Assembly (NCBI RefSeq): GCF_034653355.1
Contig: NZ_JAYEER010000004.1
Coordinates: forward strand, 1,054,001-1,118,000
Direction: 5' to 3'
DNA: 64,000 bases
DNA from: Nitrospirillum sp034653355
GTDB lineage: Bacteria; Pseudomonadota; Alphaproteobacteria; Azospirillales; Azospirillaceae
The position numbers and the translations under genes were made by a program. The notes beneath the pieces are model-generated. The model saw only the letters and a list, made by a program, of their open reading frames with translations. It had not been told where the DNA came from and searched no databases. Below are positions 8,501 through 14,717 of the stretch, one piece after another (position 1 is the stretch's first letter; the number at the start of each line of letters is the position of its first letter).

Positions 8501-9353
8501 GGCTCAGCGGATCGGTGTGCACGCCATTGCTGAACCGGAATGTCGGCCAGCTCGACGTCACGTCGCATGTTCCGTTGGGGTCGCGGTAGTCCTGCGCCAG
8601 GTTGAGCAGGGTCACCACCGCCTGGCTGTTGCACGACACCAGCTCATACCCATCGCTGGAAAAGATGAACGTGTTGAGGTTGTTGTTGCTGTAATAATAG
8701 GTGAGGGTGCGGTCATCGCGATAGGTGATCCTGGACAGCATGCCCACCTGCATCTGGCCACTGCCATTGACGGGATCTTGGCGCGTGAATTCCCACTTCG
8801 TGCCGTTCTTGTCGTAGATGACGTATTCGTTGGCAATATTGGTGACCAGCGTCTCCCCGGTGAAGGCTGTGGTCGTGGCGCCGGAACTGAGCGGGAACGT
8901 CACCATGTTGTTGCCGATGCGGGCGACGTAGAATTCGTCCGTGCAGTCTTCGCCCTGTCCTTGGCAATAATCGTGCTGGATATAACCCTGCAACGGCGTA
9001 CCGTTGTCCGCGTTGTAGTTGATGCTTATCTGTGCATAGGACAAGGACGGGTTGTTCTTGTCGCCGATACCGAAGGGGGGCGAGGATTCGGTGTATTCAC
9101 CGGACTTAAGGTCAACGCCATTGGCATCCGTGAAGCGGACGGCCGGCGGCTCGGTGCCGGTGTCGAGCTGGGCCTGGGCGGTCCCCCAATGCAGGCCGCC
9201 CCATAAGGCCGCGGCCGTGGCGAGAAGGGCTCCGCGTCGACGGCGTGGGGAAGGCGCTGGAAACAGGGGATGCGTGATTTCGCGGCCGGTCGTTTCAGCC
9301 GTCGTGAACGCAAGGCCACCGGCGGGCCGCATGGCCCGTGCTTCCATACCCAT
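5409..9353 (-). CDS. Sec-exported RHS/YD-repeat protein (shell of a polymorphic toxin), frameshifted near the 3' end
   Basis: The N-terminus has a twin-basic signal peptide (RRRRGALLATAAALWGG..., cleavage after AQA about 50 residues in). It is followed by about 1,200 residues with many YD repeats (for example YTYDAAGQVTQI, YTYDILGRRLSL, YGYDALNRLTSA) and the RHS core end GRFLQTDPIGYKDDLNLYAYVG. Such repeats form a cocoon around a C-terminal toxin. The start at 9353 is chosen for GGGAGGG 7 bases upstream; earlier in-frame starts lack a site. After YAYVG the frame runs into unrelated residues and stops at 5409. Adding one G at 5562-5567 restores DPVNRTDPTG and the metalloprotease tip, giving about 1,460 aa. 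No PAAR or VgrG partner is present, so export appears Sec-based rather than type VI. Confidence 0.85.
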   Translation of the reverse strand: MGMEARAMRPAGGLAFTTAETTGREITHPLFPAPSPRRRRGALLATAAALWGGLHWGTAQAQLDTGTEPPAVRFTDANGVDLKSGEYTESSPPFGIGDKNNPSLSYAQISINYNADNGTPLQGYIQHDYCQGQGEDCTDEFYVARIGNNMVTFPLSSGATTTAFTGETLVTNIANEYVIYDKNGTKWEFTRQDPVNGSGQMQVGMLSRITYRDDRTLTYYYSNNNLNTFIFSSDGYELVSCNSQAVVTLLNLAQDYRDPNGTCDVTSSWPTFRFSNGVHTDPLSRSTSISTNQVSSTQTDYTIGRPGGLQQKITKSIVTLYSYPTSGTYVQRNLVTHFDDGYFWTNYSYTGDGLAVVTHSSAGSSDGSTVQYDNTSGYTLIDQLNRRTTYTFASQYMTHWSSTLVDTFLTGKQLPEQLQQQWTPDPAGTGNILSASVVAKPSSGLPTLAVSANFPSCDASTDYRHCHLPSSTIDARKAQTDYTYHPVTGMISTKRLPPDANGVRAKIRYTYEQRSAIYKTSANGTPTTGPAIWKLVKISTCRTMADDDCLNPGNAGDELQTLIDYNDNLLPVSETVRSGDGALISTKTRAYDSVGNVTWEDGPVPGTADRVYYFWDADRELVGQIGPHPDAPNGPTGYAAVRTTYNADGLPTDVERGSASSQTKDALASMSVVDHQNVKYDTLGRKTSETWSAGNTPYRHLQYSYDSSKRLHCMAERMDPSSSALNDNSTDACTQRSGNAASGAPPDRITSYTYDAAGQVTQIRKGVGSAQEQVSANYKYSADGKQTDILDANGNHTQLTYDGYDREIKWAFPSPARPANYNASTVDSAFQTAGQVSSTDVEQYQYDENGNRTKLTKRSGTSFTYAYDQLNRVTQALYPSGTPSVYTTYDNQGRVTRVTDGQRPNDPNGNKIIIDYDGLGRKTAETQNDRKLSFAYDIDGNHQTANRRTSLTWPDGVSVSYTYQVTGEVWKIQDNAGATLATYTYDILGRRLSLSPGNGTKTSYSYNSDGSLATLEHDVANAEANVKWAFTYSPARQITGTTLSNTAYSMIPVSGATNYDVNGLNQATSAGGGAIGYDTNGNLVSGGGWTYGYDALNRLTSASGLGTSSGYIYDPQGRRIAKTANGSKTLYLYDGGNLVAEYSGSSGSLVRRYVFGPGVDEPLVEYTDTGAKKWFYRDWQGSVIALADGGGTVNGGDVYNYGPYGEIGLTSTTSLFRYTGQVYDPETGLYHYKARAYSPTLGRFLQTDPIGYKDDLNLYAYVGGIRSTGRIRRERRPCITCPTVIYTSSKPLTIEPPNLESLGPSSLQMIRSLL

Positions 9354-9697
9354 CAATATCCCTCCCATCCCCGCCACCGTGGCGGGCCGCCCTTTGAAGG
9401 CCGGGTTTTGACCGTGCGGCAATGTTACCGCTACCGTCGCCTGGAAAACTATAATGGCATTCCTTGCGGTAGTGCAAGTTCAGGTACCTCCATTTTCTTC
9501 GGCTTATTCCCATGGTTGCGCTGATGCGCTTTTTCGAGTTGCGATGCGGGTGCGCAATCCGCCCCTCCGGAATAAAGGCTTTTTGATTTTCGGTCCCCGG
9601 CTTTCACATCGAACTTTAAGGCGGCCATGCCGTCTTTTGAGCCCAGCGCCGGCGGCCCCGCCGAGCCTGAGCACAGAAGATCAAGAGACGCCTTGCC
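9354..9697. other. Divergent intergenic region between RHS gene and porin
   Basis: This 344-base stretch separates the RHS gene (minus) from the porin (plus). It holds the RHS promoter described separately. No gene, RNA or strong hairpin was recognised in the rest, and no clear porin promoter could be assigned. Confidence 0.5.
9448..9477 (-). promoter_or_regulatory. Candidate sigma-70 promoter of the RHS gene
   Basis: Reading the minus strand, TTGCAC (9477-9472) and TATAGT (9453-9448) are separated by 18 bases. The predicted transcript start is about 90 bases before the RHS ATG at 9353. The motifs are seen; activity is inferred. Confidence 0.4.
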
Positions 9698-10984
9698 ATG
9701 TCGCATTCCATCCAATCCACCATTCCCCGCCGCCGCATCGCCCGGCACATCGCCTCGGCCACGGCCGCCTGCGCCCTGATGTTGGGTGCCGCCGCCGCCC
9801 GCGCCGATGAGGATGCCGCCGCCGCGCCCGCCGGCATCACCTTCAGCGGCCTGGTGGAGGCCGGCATCACCGCGGCGGACCATGGCGCCGACCGCGGCCC
9901 CAACTACGGCCACCTGTTCACCGACCGCACCGACCAGCTGGTGCTGAACCAGGCGGTGGGCACCATCGCCAAGGACGCCGGTTCGGGGGATGAGTTCGGC
10001 TGGGGCTTCAAGCTGCAGGGCATGTATGGCACCGACGCCCGCTATACCCATTTCCTGGGTGAGCTGGACCGCACCATCGGCGAGCGCACGCAACTGGACA
10101 TCGTGGAGGCCAACGTGACCTTCCATGTGCCTGAGGTGGCGGGCGGCGGCCTGGACCTGAAGGTGGGGCAGTACGCTTCGCCCCTGGGCGCCGAGACCAT
10201 CGTGGCGTCCAGCAATCCGCTGTACAGCCACAGCTACATCTTCAACTTCGGCCTGCCGTTCAAGCACACCGGCGCGCTGGCCACCCTGCACCTGTCGGGC
10301 GGCATCGACCTGTACGGCGGCGTCGACAGTGGCGTGAACACCAGCCTGGGGCGCGACGGCGACAACAACGACGCCTGGTCCGGCATCTTCGGCTTCGGCT
10401 ACGCCAATGCCGACGGCACCGTCACCCTGGTGGCGCTGACCCACGTCGGGCCGGAGAACGCCAGCACCAAGGCCCCTCTGGGCTTGGCCCGGGCCAATGA
10501 CGAGGCGCGCTGGATCAACGACGCGGTGCTGACGGTGAAGGCCAGCGACGCCCTGACCCTGATCACCGAACTGAACTATATTCGCGACGACTTGGTGAAG
10601 GCGGAGGCCTTCGGCGCCGCCCAGTACGCCACCTGGAAATACGACGACGCCGTGTCGCTGACGCTGCGGACCGAGGTGTTCCGTGACGTGCGGGGCTTCT
10701 ACGTCGCGGCCTTCCAGGGCAACCAGGACTATGTCTTGACGGAGGCCGGGCAGCCGACGCGCGCGCCGGTGCTGTCGGCGGGGCAGGGGGCGACCTATAT
10801 GGCGCTGACCGCGGGTGTGACGTGGAAGCCGGCGGCGGCGCTAGGTTGGGACGCCCTTCCCGACGGCCTCGCCCTGCGGCCGGAGGTGCGCTACGACCGC
10901 TCGCTGGGCGATGCCCGGCCGTTCGACGGCGACCAGGGACAGACCACCTTCGGCCTGGACGTGCTGATTCCCTTCGGCGGCTAA
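9698..10984 (+). CDS. Outer-membrane beta-barrel porin (BBP2/OmpL-like)
   Basis: The 428-aa product starts with a signal peptide (basic RRRIARHIASATAACALMLGAAAARA, cleavage before DEDA). It then shows alternating strands of a beta barrel: GITFSGLVEAGITAA, GWGFKLQGMYGTDARY, LDIVEANVTFHV, LDLKVGQYASPLGAE, and a final strand GQTTFGLDVLIPFGG. The pattern and length fit the putative beta-barrel porin-2 family, whose members form outer-membrane pores of mostly unknown substrate. The C-terminus lacks a terminal Phe but ends in a beta strand. The rlpA-like gene follows after 36 bases and may share its transcript. Confidence 0.8.
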   Translation: MSHSIQSTIPRRRIARHIASATAACALMLGAAAARADEDAAAAPAGITFSGLVEAGITAADHGADRGPNYGHLFTDRTDQLVLNQAVGTIAKDAGSGDEFGWGFKLQGMYGTDARYTHFLGELDRTIGERTQLDIVEANVTFHVPEVAGGGLDLKVGQYASPLGAETIVASSNPLYSHSYIFNFGLPFKHTGALATLHLSGGIDLYGGVDSGVNTSLGRDGDNNDAWSGIFGFGYANADGTVTLVALTHVGPENASTKAPLGLARANDEARWINDAVLTVKASDALTLITELNYIRDDLVKAEAFGAAQYATWKYDDAVSLTLRTEVFRDVRGFYVAAFQGNQDYVLTEAGQPTRAPVLSAGQGATYMALTAGVTWKPAAALGWDALPDGLALRPEVRYDRSLGDARPFDGDQGQTTFGLDVLIPFGG

Positions 10985-11020
10985 GCCCCGACCCATTTCA
11001 ACAACGACGGCGAGAGTCCC

Positions 11021-11464
11021 ATGAGGACGCAGCTATGGGGTTGCCTGGCCTTGGGCGCCGTGCTGGCGCTTGCGCCGGCCTTGGCCCTGGGGAACACCGC
11101 GACAGGCGATGACCACACCCAGGTCGGCAAGGCCAGCTGGTATGGGCGGGAGCATGCGGGCCACCGCACCGCCAGCGGCGAATCCTACGACCCCGAGGGA
11201 CTGACCGCCGCCCACCGCACCCTGCCCCTGGGCACGGTGATCGAGGTGTCGGCCCACGGCCAGGTGGTGCAGGTGCGGGTGAATGACCGGGGCCCCTTCG
11301 TGAAGGGCCGGGTGCTGGACCTGTCGGCGGCGGCCGCGCGGGCCCTGGGCCTGGACCGCACCGGCACCGGGATGGTCAGCATCCACCCCATCGGCGCCGT
11401 CTGCCCCGCCAACCGCGCGTGCGATGCGGTGCCGCAACTGGTGGCGGAGGCGGGATCGCCCTGA
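11021..11464 (+). CDS. RlpA-like septal-ring lytic transglycosylase, single-domain
   Basis: The 147-aa protein has an N-terminal signal peptide (LWGCLALGAVLALAPALALG) and one double-psi beta-barrel domain. That domain has the RlpA motifs GKASWYG, GHRTASGESYDPEGLTAAHRTLPLGT, VRVNDRGPF and GRVLDLSAAAARALGL, including the conserved Asp of NDRGPF. RlpA proteins cleave denuded glycan strands in the periplasm. The SPOR domain found in E. coli RlpA is absent and there is no clear lipobox, so this is a minimal secreted form. It lies 36 bases after the porin. Confidence 0.85.
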   Translation: MRTQLWGCLALGAVLALAPALALGNTATGDDHTQVGKASWYGREHAGHRTASGESYDPEGLTAAHRTLPLGTVIEVSAHGQVVQVRVNDRGPFVKGRVLDLSAAAARALGLDRTGTGMVSIHPIGAVCPANRACDAVPQLVAEAGSP

Positions 11465-11489
11465 CGCCCCAGGGGGGCCCAACCTGAAA

Positions 11490-11518
11490 AAGGGCCGGCG
11501 CGGCGACCGCCGGCCCTT
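11490..11518. terminator. Bidirectional hairpin terminator
   Basis: An 11-bp perfect stem (AAGGGCCGGCG with CGCCGGCCCTT) with a 7-base loop lies between the convergent rlpA-like and ankyrin genes. It is flanked by A residues on the left and a short T-containing tract on the right, so it could stop transcription from either side. Confidence 0.65.
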
Positions 11519-11524
11519 CCCATT

Positions 11525-13174
11525 TCAGGCGATGGAACCCAGCAGGGTTTCCGTCACCTCATCCGAAAACCATTTGCGCCGGCCGTCGATCAGGACGCCG
11601 CCCTTGCCGTCGGCGGGCGCCTTCGCCACCGGCATGCCGTGGTCCAGCAGGGCTTGGGCGCAGCCCACCCAGTCGCCGTCCTCCTCCGGCAGGTTCAGGG
11701 ATGCCCAGGACAGGGTGCCGCTGACGTCGTCACCGTAGCCGTGTTTTTCCGTCCAGCGGGCGCCGTGGTCCAGCAGGAAGCAGGTGAGGGCGGCGTCGCC
11801 CCGGAACACGGCGTGGTTCAGGGCGGTGGCGTTCCAGTCCCCGGCCGGCACGGTCAGGGGCCAGCCCAATCGGACCATGACGGCGATGGCGTTGTCGCAG
11901 CCCCCCTGCGCTGCCAACTCCGGCAGCAGGCACCGCTGCCGGTCCGACAGGCTGGCGGGCAGGTCGGGCCGCTGGGCCTGGAGGGCGCGCGCCGCCGCCT
12001 CATCCCCGGCGGCACAGGCGGCGACGAACTGGTCCTCCAGCGACAGCGCAGCACCTCCGCCCGCCTGGCGCAGCACCTCCGCCACATCCGCCATGCCGAA
12101 GCGCAGGGCGACCGTGTAGGCGCTGGTACCGTCCGGCAGGCGGGCGGCCGGGTCGGCGCCCGCCGCCAGCAGGGCCGCGATGTGCGCGGCGGAGCGGCGC
12201 CGGTAGATGGCCCACAGCAGCGGCGAGCCCCAGTCGGAGATGGGGCGATTGCGCGCCGGTTCATTGGCGTCGCCGCCATGGGCCAGCAGCAGCCGGAGCA
12301 CCGGCAGATTGTCCAGGTCCAACGCCCGGTACAGGACGTTGGTGCCCGGAACAACGGCACCGGCCCTTAGCAGCCGTTCCACGCAGGCCGTGCTTTCCAG
12401 GGCATGATACAGAGACTCCCCGTCATTGGGGTCGGCCCCGGCATCCAGCAGCAGGGCGGTGAGGACCGGGTCATGGTTCTGCCCGGCGGCGCCGTAAAGG
12501 GCCGACAGCCGCTCCGTTTCCGACGGCTGGGCCACGCTGGCGGGCGGCCAGCGGTTGCCCACCGCCTGGTTGGGATCAGCGCCCGCCGCCAGCAGGGCCT
12601 GGGCGCAGGCGTGCAGGCGCCCGGCCACCTCCGGCACCCGCGCCAGGCTGGAGTGGGCGACCGCCACCAGGGGCGGCAGCCGCAGCGGGCCGCCGGCGCG
12701 GTTGACCCACGCGGGGTCCTGGGCGATGGCTTGGCGCACGCGGTCCACGTCGCCGATGGCGCAGGCCAGGATGGGGTCGCCCGTCGCCACATCCGGGTTC
12801 TCCGCCAGCAGGCGCAAAGCGGCGGCTGGCCGCGGACGGCGCATGCTGCCGCTGATGTCGCCGGGATACACCAGGCGCAGCCATTCCAGCCGCGCCTCCG
12901 CCCTGTCGGCGGAGGTGGCCCGCCGGCTGGTCACGAAGGCGTCCAGCTCGGCCCAGGAGGGGAAGCCATATTCGCGCGCCAGGCAGGATTGGGCGTCGTG
13001 CAGGCGCAGGGTCAGCGCCGCCAGGGCCGCGTCGTCCTTGCCTCGGGCCGCCGGCAGGCTGGCCCGGAAGCGGGCGAGGGCGTCGGCGTCACCGCGCCGA
13101 TAGGCCACCAGCAGTTCCTTGGCCTGGCGTTTCAACTGGTCGATATGGGGATGGTCGGGAAGGGATCGGGTCAT
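11525..13174 (-). CDS. Ankyrin-repeat protein
   Basis: The 549-aa product begins with a helical region (HIDQLKRQAKELLVAYRRGDADALARFRASLPAARG) followed by a family-typical REYGFPSWAELDAFV segment. Next come degenerate ankyrin repeats, each ending in the pattern LLxAGADPN or similar: ALLAAGADPNQA, LLLDAGADPND, LLRAGAVVPG, LLLAHGGDANEP, ALLAAGADPAAR, FLLDHGARW and ALLDHGMPV. Ankyrin repeats mediate protein-protein contacts; no catalytic domain is visible. The start at 13174 follows GGAGG by 7 bases. No signal peptide, so it should be cytoplasmic. The partner is unknown. Confidence 0.8.
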   Translation of the reverse strand: MTRSLPDHPHIDQLKRQAKELLVAYRRGDADALARFRASLPAARGKDDAALAALTLRLHDAQSCLAREYGFPSWAELDAFVTSRRATSADRAEARLEWLRLVYPGDISGSMRRPRPAAALRLLAENPDVATGDPILACAIGDVDRVRQAIAQDPAWVNRAGGPLRLPPLVAVAHSSLARVPEVAGRLHACAQALLAAGADPNQAVGNRWPPASVAQPSETERLSALYGAAGQNHDPVLTALLLDAGADPNDGESLYHALESTACVERLLRAGAVVPGTNVLYRALDLDNLPVLRLLLAHGGDANEPARNRPISDWGSPLLWAIYRRRSAAHIAALLAAGADPAARLPDGTSAYTVALRFGMADVAEVLRQAGGGAALSLEDQFVAACAAGDEAAARALQAQRPDLPASLSDRQRCLLPELAAQGGCDNAIAVMVRLGWPLTVPAGDWNATALNHAVFRGDAALTCFLLDHGARWTEKHGYGDDVSGTLSWASLNLPEEDGDWVGCAQALLDHGMPVAKAPADGKGGVLIDGRRKWFSDEVTETLLGSIA

Positions 13175-13374
13175 AAGCGAACCTCCGTGCATGAGGCGCC
13201 GACGACCCGCAAATCCGGCTGCACAAAGGTCAGGTGTGACCGCGCAGGATATGGCCAGTGGGCTCAGCCCTTCCCGCGGGTCCGGAGGCGGCTTGGCGAC
13301 CGCGCCAGTGCACGATAGGGTGGCGCGGCGGGTTGGTCAATCGCGCCGCCTGCGCTCCGTTGCCGTCTTTATCC

Positions 13375-13482
13375 TCACACCGGTCTTGGCCGCAGGGGGG
13401 AGATGTCCAGTTCGACATCGTGGCCGCCGATCAACGTGATGGCCTGGCCCTTCAGCCGCGTCGGAATCAATTCAGGTGTCAA
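13375..13482 (-). pseudogene. Possible 35-codon C-terminal gene remnant
   Basis: A minus-strand frame reads (M)TPELIPTRLKGQAITLIG, then GHDVELDISPLRPRPV and a TGA at 13375-13377. Composition and codon choice look coding, but the only start is a TTG without a ribosome binding site, and a stop lies just upstream in frame. It may be the tail of a decayed gene or chance. No family recognised. Confidence 0.2.
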
Positions 13483-13581
13483 AACGGAGCGTTGTCATTA
13501 AGGCTTATGGGCGCGCCGCGTCACCTGCGTCCTGCCGCTGGCAAATTTGGGAATGCACTTATACTCTTTATGAAATAAAAA

Positions 13582-13611
13582 TTGGGACCGGAGTATGGCT
13601 TCCGGTCCCAA
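13582..13611 (-). terminator. Rho-independent terminator of the aidA-like gene
   Basis: A perfect 11-bp stem (TTGGGACCGGA with TCCGGTCCCAA) and an 8-base loop lie 10 bases past the stop codon. On the minus strand the stem is followed by a T-rich tract (TTTTTATTTC), the classical intrinsic terminator layout. Confidence 0.75.
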
Positions 13612-13620
13612 AATTTAGTT

Positions 13621-14139
13621 TTAAATATTGACCGTAATTTTTGGGTCCCAGTTATAGTAACCAATCACGGAATTGCTTCCATCTGGGTTAATCTGCACCA
13701 GGTAGAAACTGACACCGTAAAACTCGGTCCCAGTTGCCTCAACGTCCGCCTGCACGTAGGAAACATCTTCATTTTTCATCGTATAGTGAACCGGGTCACC
13801 GGGATTCGGCACCGGAACCGTCTGAACATGTGTGGAATAGACGAAGTCCGCCAGGATGGTCGGGTCATTATTATTTATCTTTGTGATATTATAAATCACG
13901 GCATATACGCGCGTATCAGCATAAAGAGAGATCGTCCACCAGCGAACGATATCATCCTCCTGCGCTCTGATGGATAGATCGCCACTCGCCTGACCAGAAA
14001 TGGCGTAATTAGGCTGGGTAATCATGTACGCATAATTATGCGTGATCGGGAGAGGGTTGATACTGCTATTTCCAGAATTCAGGGTAAGTGCCTTCACTGC
14101 TTGGGTGTCGATAACGACATCGATATCAATCGTGCTCAT
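13621..14139 (-). CDS. AidA/PixA-family inclusion-body protein
   Basis: The 172-aa protein matches the AidA/PixA family, named for a PixA inclusion-body protein of Xenorhabdus and quorum-sensing-controlled AidA of Ralstonia/Burkholderia. Visible family features are the start STIDIDVVIDTQAVKAL, the central RWWTISLYADTRVYAVIYNI and the late strands SYVQADVEATGTEFYGVSFYLVQ. Molecular function is not established; members accumulate in cytoplasmic inclusions or at high cell density. The start at 14139 follows AAGGAG by 8 bases; the longer frame to 14301 is upstream leader. The gene is AT-richer than its neighbours, which suggests transfer. Confidence 0.82.
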   Translation of the reverse strand: MSTIDIDVVIDTQAVKALTLNSGNSSINPLPITHNYAYMITQPNYAISGQASGDLSIRAQEDDIVRWWTISLYADTRVYAVIYNITKINNNDPTILADFVYSTHVQTVPVPNPGDPVHYTMKNEDVSYVQADVEATGTEFYGVSFYLVQINPDGSNSVIGYYNWDPKITVNI

Positions 14140-14208
14140 CTGCGTTCTCCTTGTAGCTAATTTTATGAACGTTGAAAACAAGGGGTTGTTTATCAACGCA
14201 TCAGTACA

Positions 14209-14224
14209 AGCAGAAAGCGTGCCA
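14209..14224 (-). promoter_or_regulatory. Candidate sigma-54 promoter of the aidA-like gene
   Basis: On the minus strand TGGCAC, five bases and CTGCT give the GG-N10-GC spacing of a -24/-12 promoter. The predicted transcript start lies about 60 bases before the ATG at 14139. One motif in an AT-rich leader can arise by chance, and no activator site was identified. Confidence 0.35.
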
Positions 14225-14437
14225 GCGGTTATTGTTATAAAATTCAAATACTTAACATCGAGACCATGCCTATGGAACCGGGTGTCGGACATGCCGGACA
14301 TGTCGGATGCAGCCTACTTCGGTTCTGACGAACCGTCCGGCCTACGCTGTTCCATTAAAATCCTTTTATTTCCGCCCCCCGGCTTTGCCATCGAATTTTG
14401 ATGGCCATCGGCGGTTTCCTCAGCGTCGACCCATTCC

Positions 14438-14471
14438 GCCCGGAAGCGCCCTTCACGAAAGGCTTCCGGGC
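14438..14471 (+). promoter_or_regulatory. Leader hairpin before the kdp small ORF
   Basis: A perfect 10-bp stem (GCCCGGAAGC with GCTTCCGGGC) encloses a 14-base loop, ending 22 bases before the first ATG of the operon. There is no T-run, so a simple terminator is unlikely. Attenuation or mRNA protection is possible but only inferred. Confidence 0.35.
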
Positions 14472-14493
14472 TTCGTTCGTGAGGAACAACCGC

Positions 14494-14577
14494 ATGCTCG
14501 ACGTCATCCTTGTCGCCCTCCTGGTGGGGCTTTTCGGCCTGGGCGTGGCCTACGCCTACGCCTGCGAGAGGCTGTGA
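14494..14577 (+). CDS. 27-aa single-span membrane peptide at the head of the kdp operon
   Basis: The ORF encodes MLDVILVALLVGLFGLGVAY followed by AYACERL, a single hydrophobic helix with a short charged tail. GAGGAA lies 9 bases before the ATG. The stop is 7 bases before the kdpF ATG, so the two are likely translated together. It resembles KdpF in size but is not KdpF, which follows it. Small membrane ORFs just before kdpF occur in other bacteria, but no function is known to me. It could assist pump assembly or be a leader peptide. Confidence 0.6.
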   Translation: MLDVILVALLVGLFGLGVAYAYACERL

Positions 14578-14584
14578 GGCGCCC

Positions 14585-14671
14585 ATGTTCGACCTGATCC
14601 TGGGCGCCGCCGTCTCGGTCGGCCTGACCCTTTACCTCGTCTATGTCCTGATCCGGCCAGAACGGTTCTGA
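14585..14671 (+). CDS. kdpF: KdpF, small subunit of the potassium-transporting ATPase
   Basis: The 28-aa peptide is one transmembrane helix ending in LIRPERF, the conserved C-terminal signature of KdpF. KdpF stabilises the KdpFABC complex in the inner membrane. It lies directly before kdpA, as in canonical kdp operons. A GAGGCGCCC sequence just upstream can serve as ribosome binding site and overlaps the end of the preceding peptide ORF. Confidence 0.85.
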   Translation: MFDLILGAAVSVGLTLYLVYVLIRPERF

Positions 14672-14672
14672 A

Positions 14673-14696
14673 GACGGGCGCTTCTAAGCGCCCGTC
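14673..14696 (+). promoter_or_regulatory. Intercistronic hairpin between kdpF and kdpA
   Basis: Directly after the kdpF stop, GACGGGCGCT and AGCGCCCGTC form a perfect 10-bp stem with a 4-base loop. No T-run follows. It may set the relative expression of kdpF and kdpA or mark an RNA processing site. Confidence 0.4.
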
Positions 14697-14717
14697 GCGC
14701 ATGCGGAGATTTTTCCC

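Larger units (their letters stand above)
13175..13620. other. Intergenic region with possible gene remnant and the aidA-like terminator
   Basis: This 446-base stretch lies between the aidA-like gene and the ankyrin gene, both on the minus strand. It contains the terminator at 13582-13611 and a short coding-like frame at 13375-13482, listed separately. Nothing else could be supported. Confidence 0.5.
14140..14493. other. Divergent region between aidA-like gene and kdp operon
   Basis: This 354-base region holds the sigma-54-like element near the aidA side and a leader hairpin near the kdp side. The kdp promoter and any KdpE binding site could not be placed with confidence. Confidence 0.45.
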
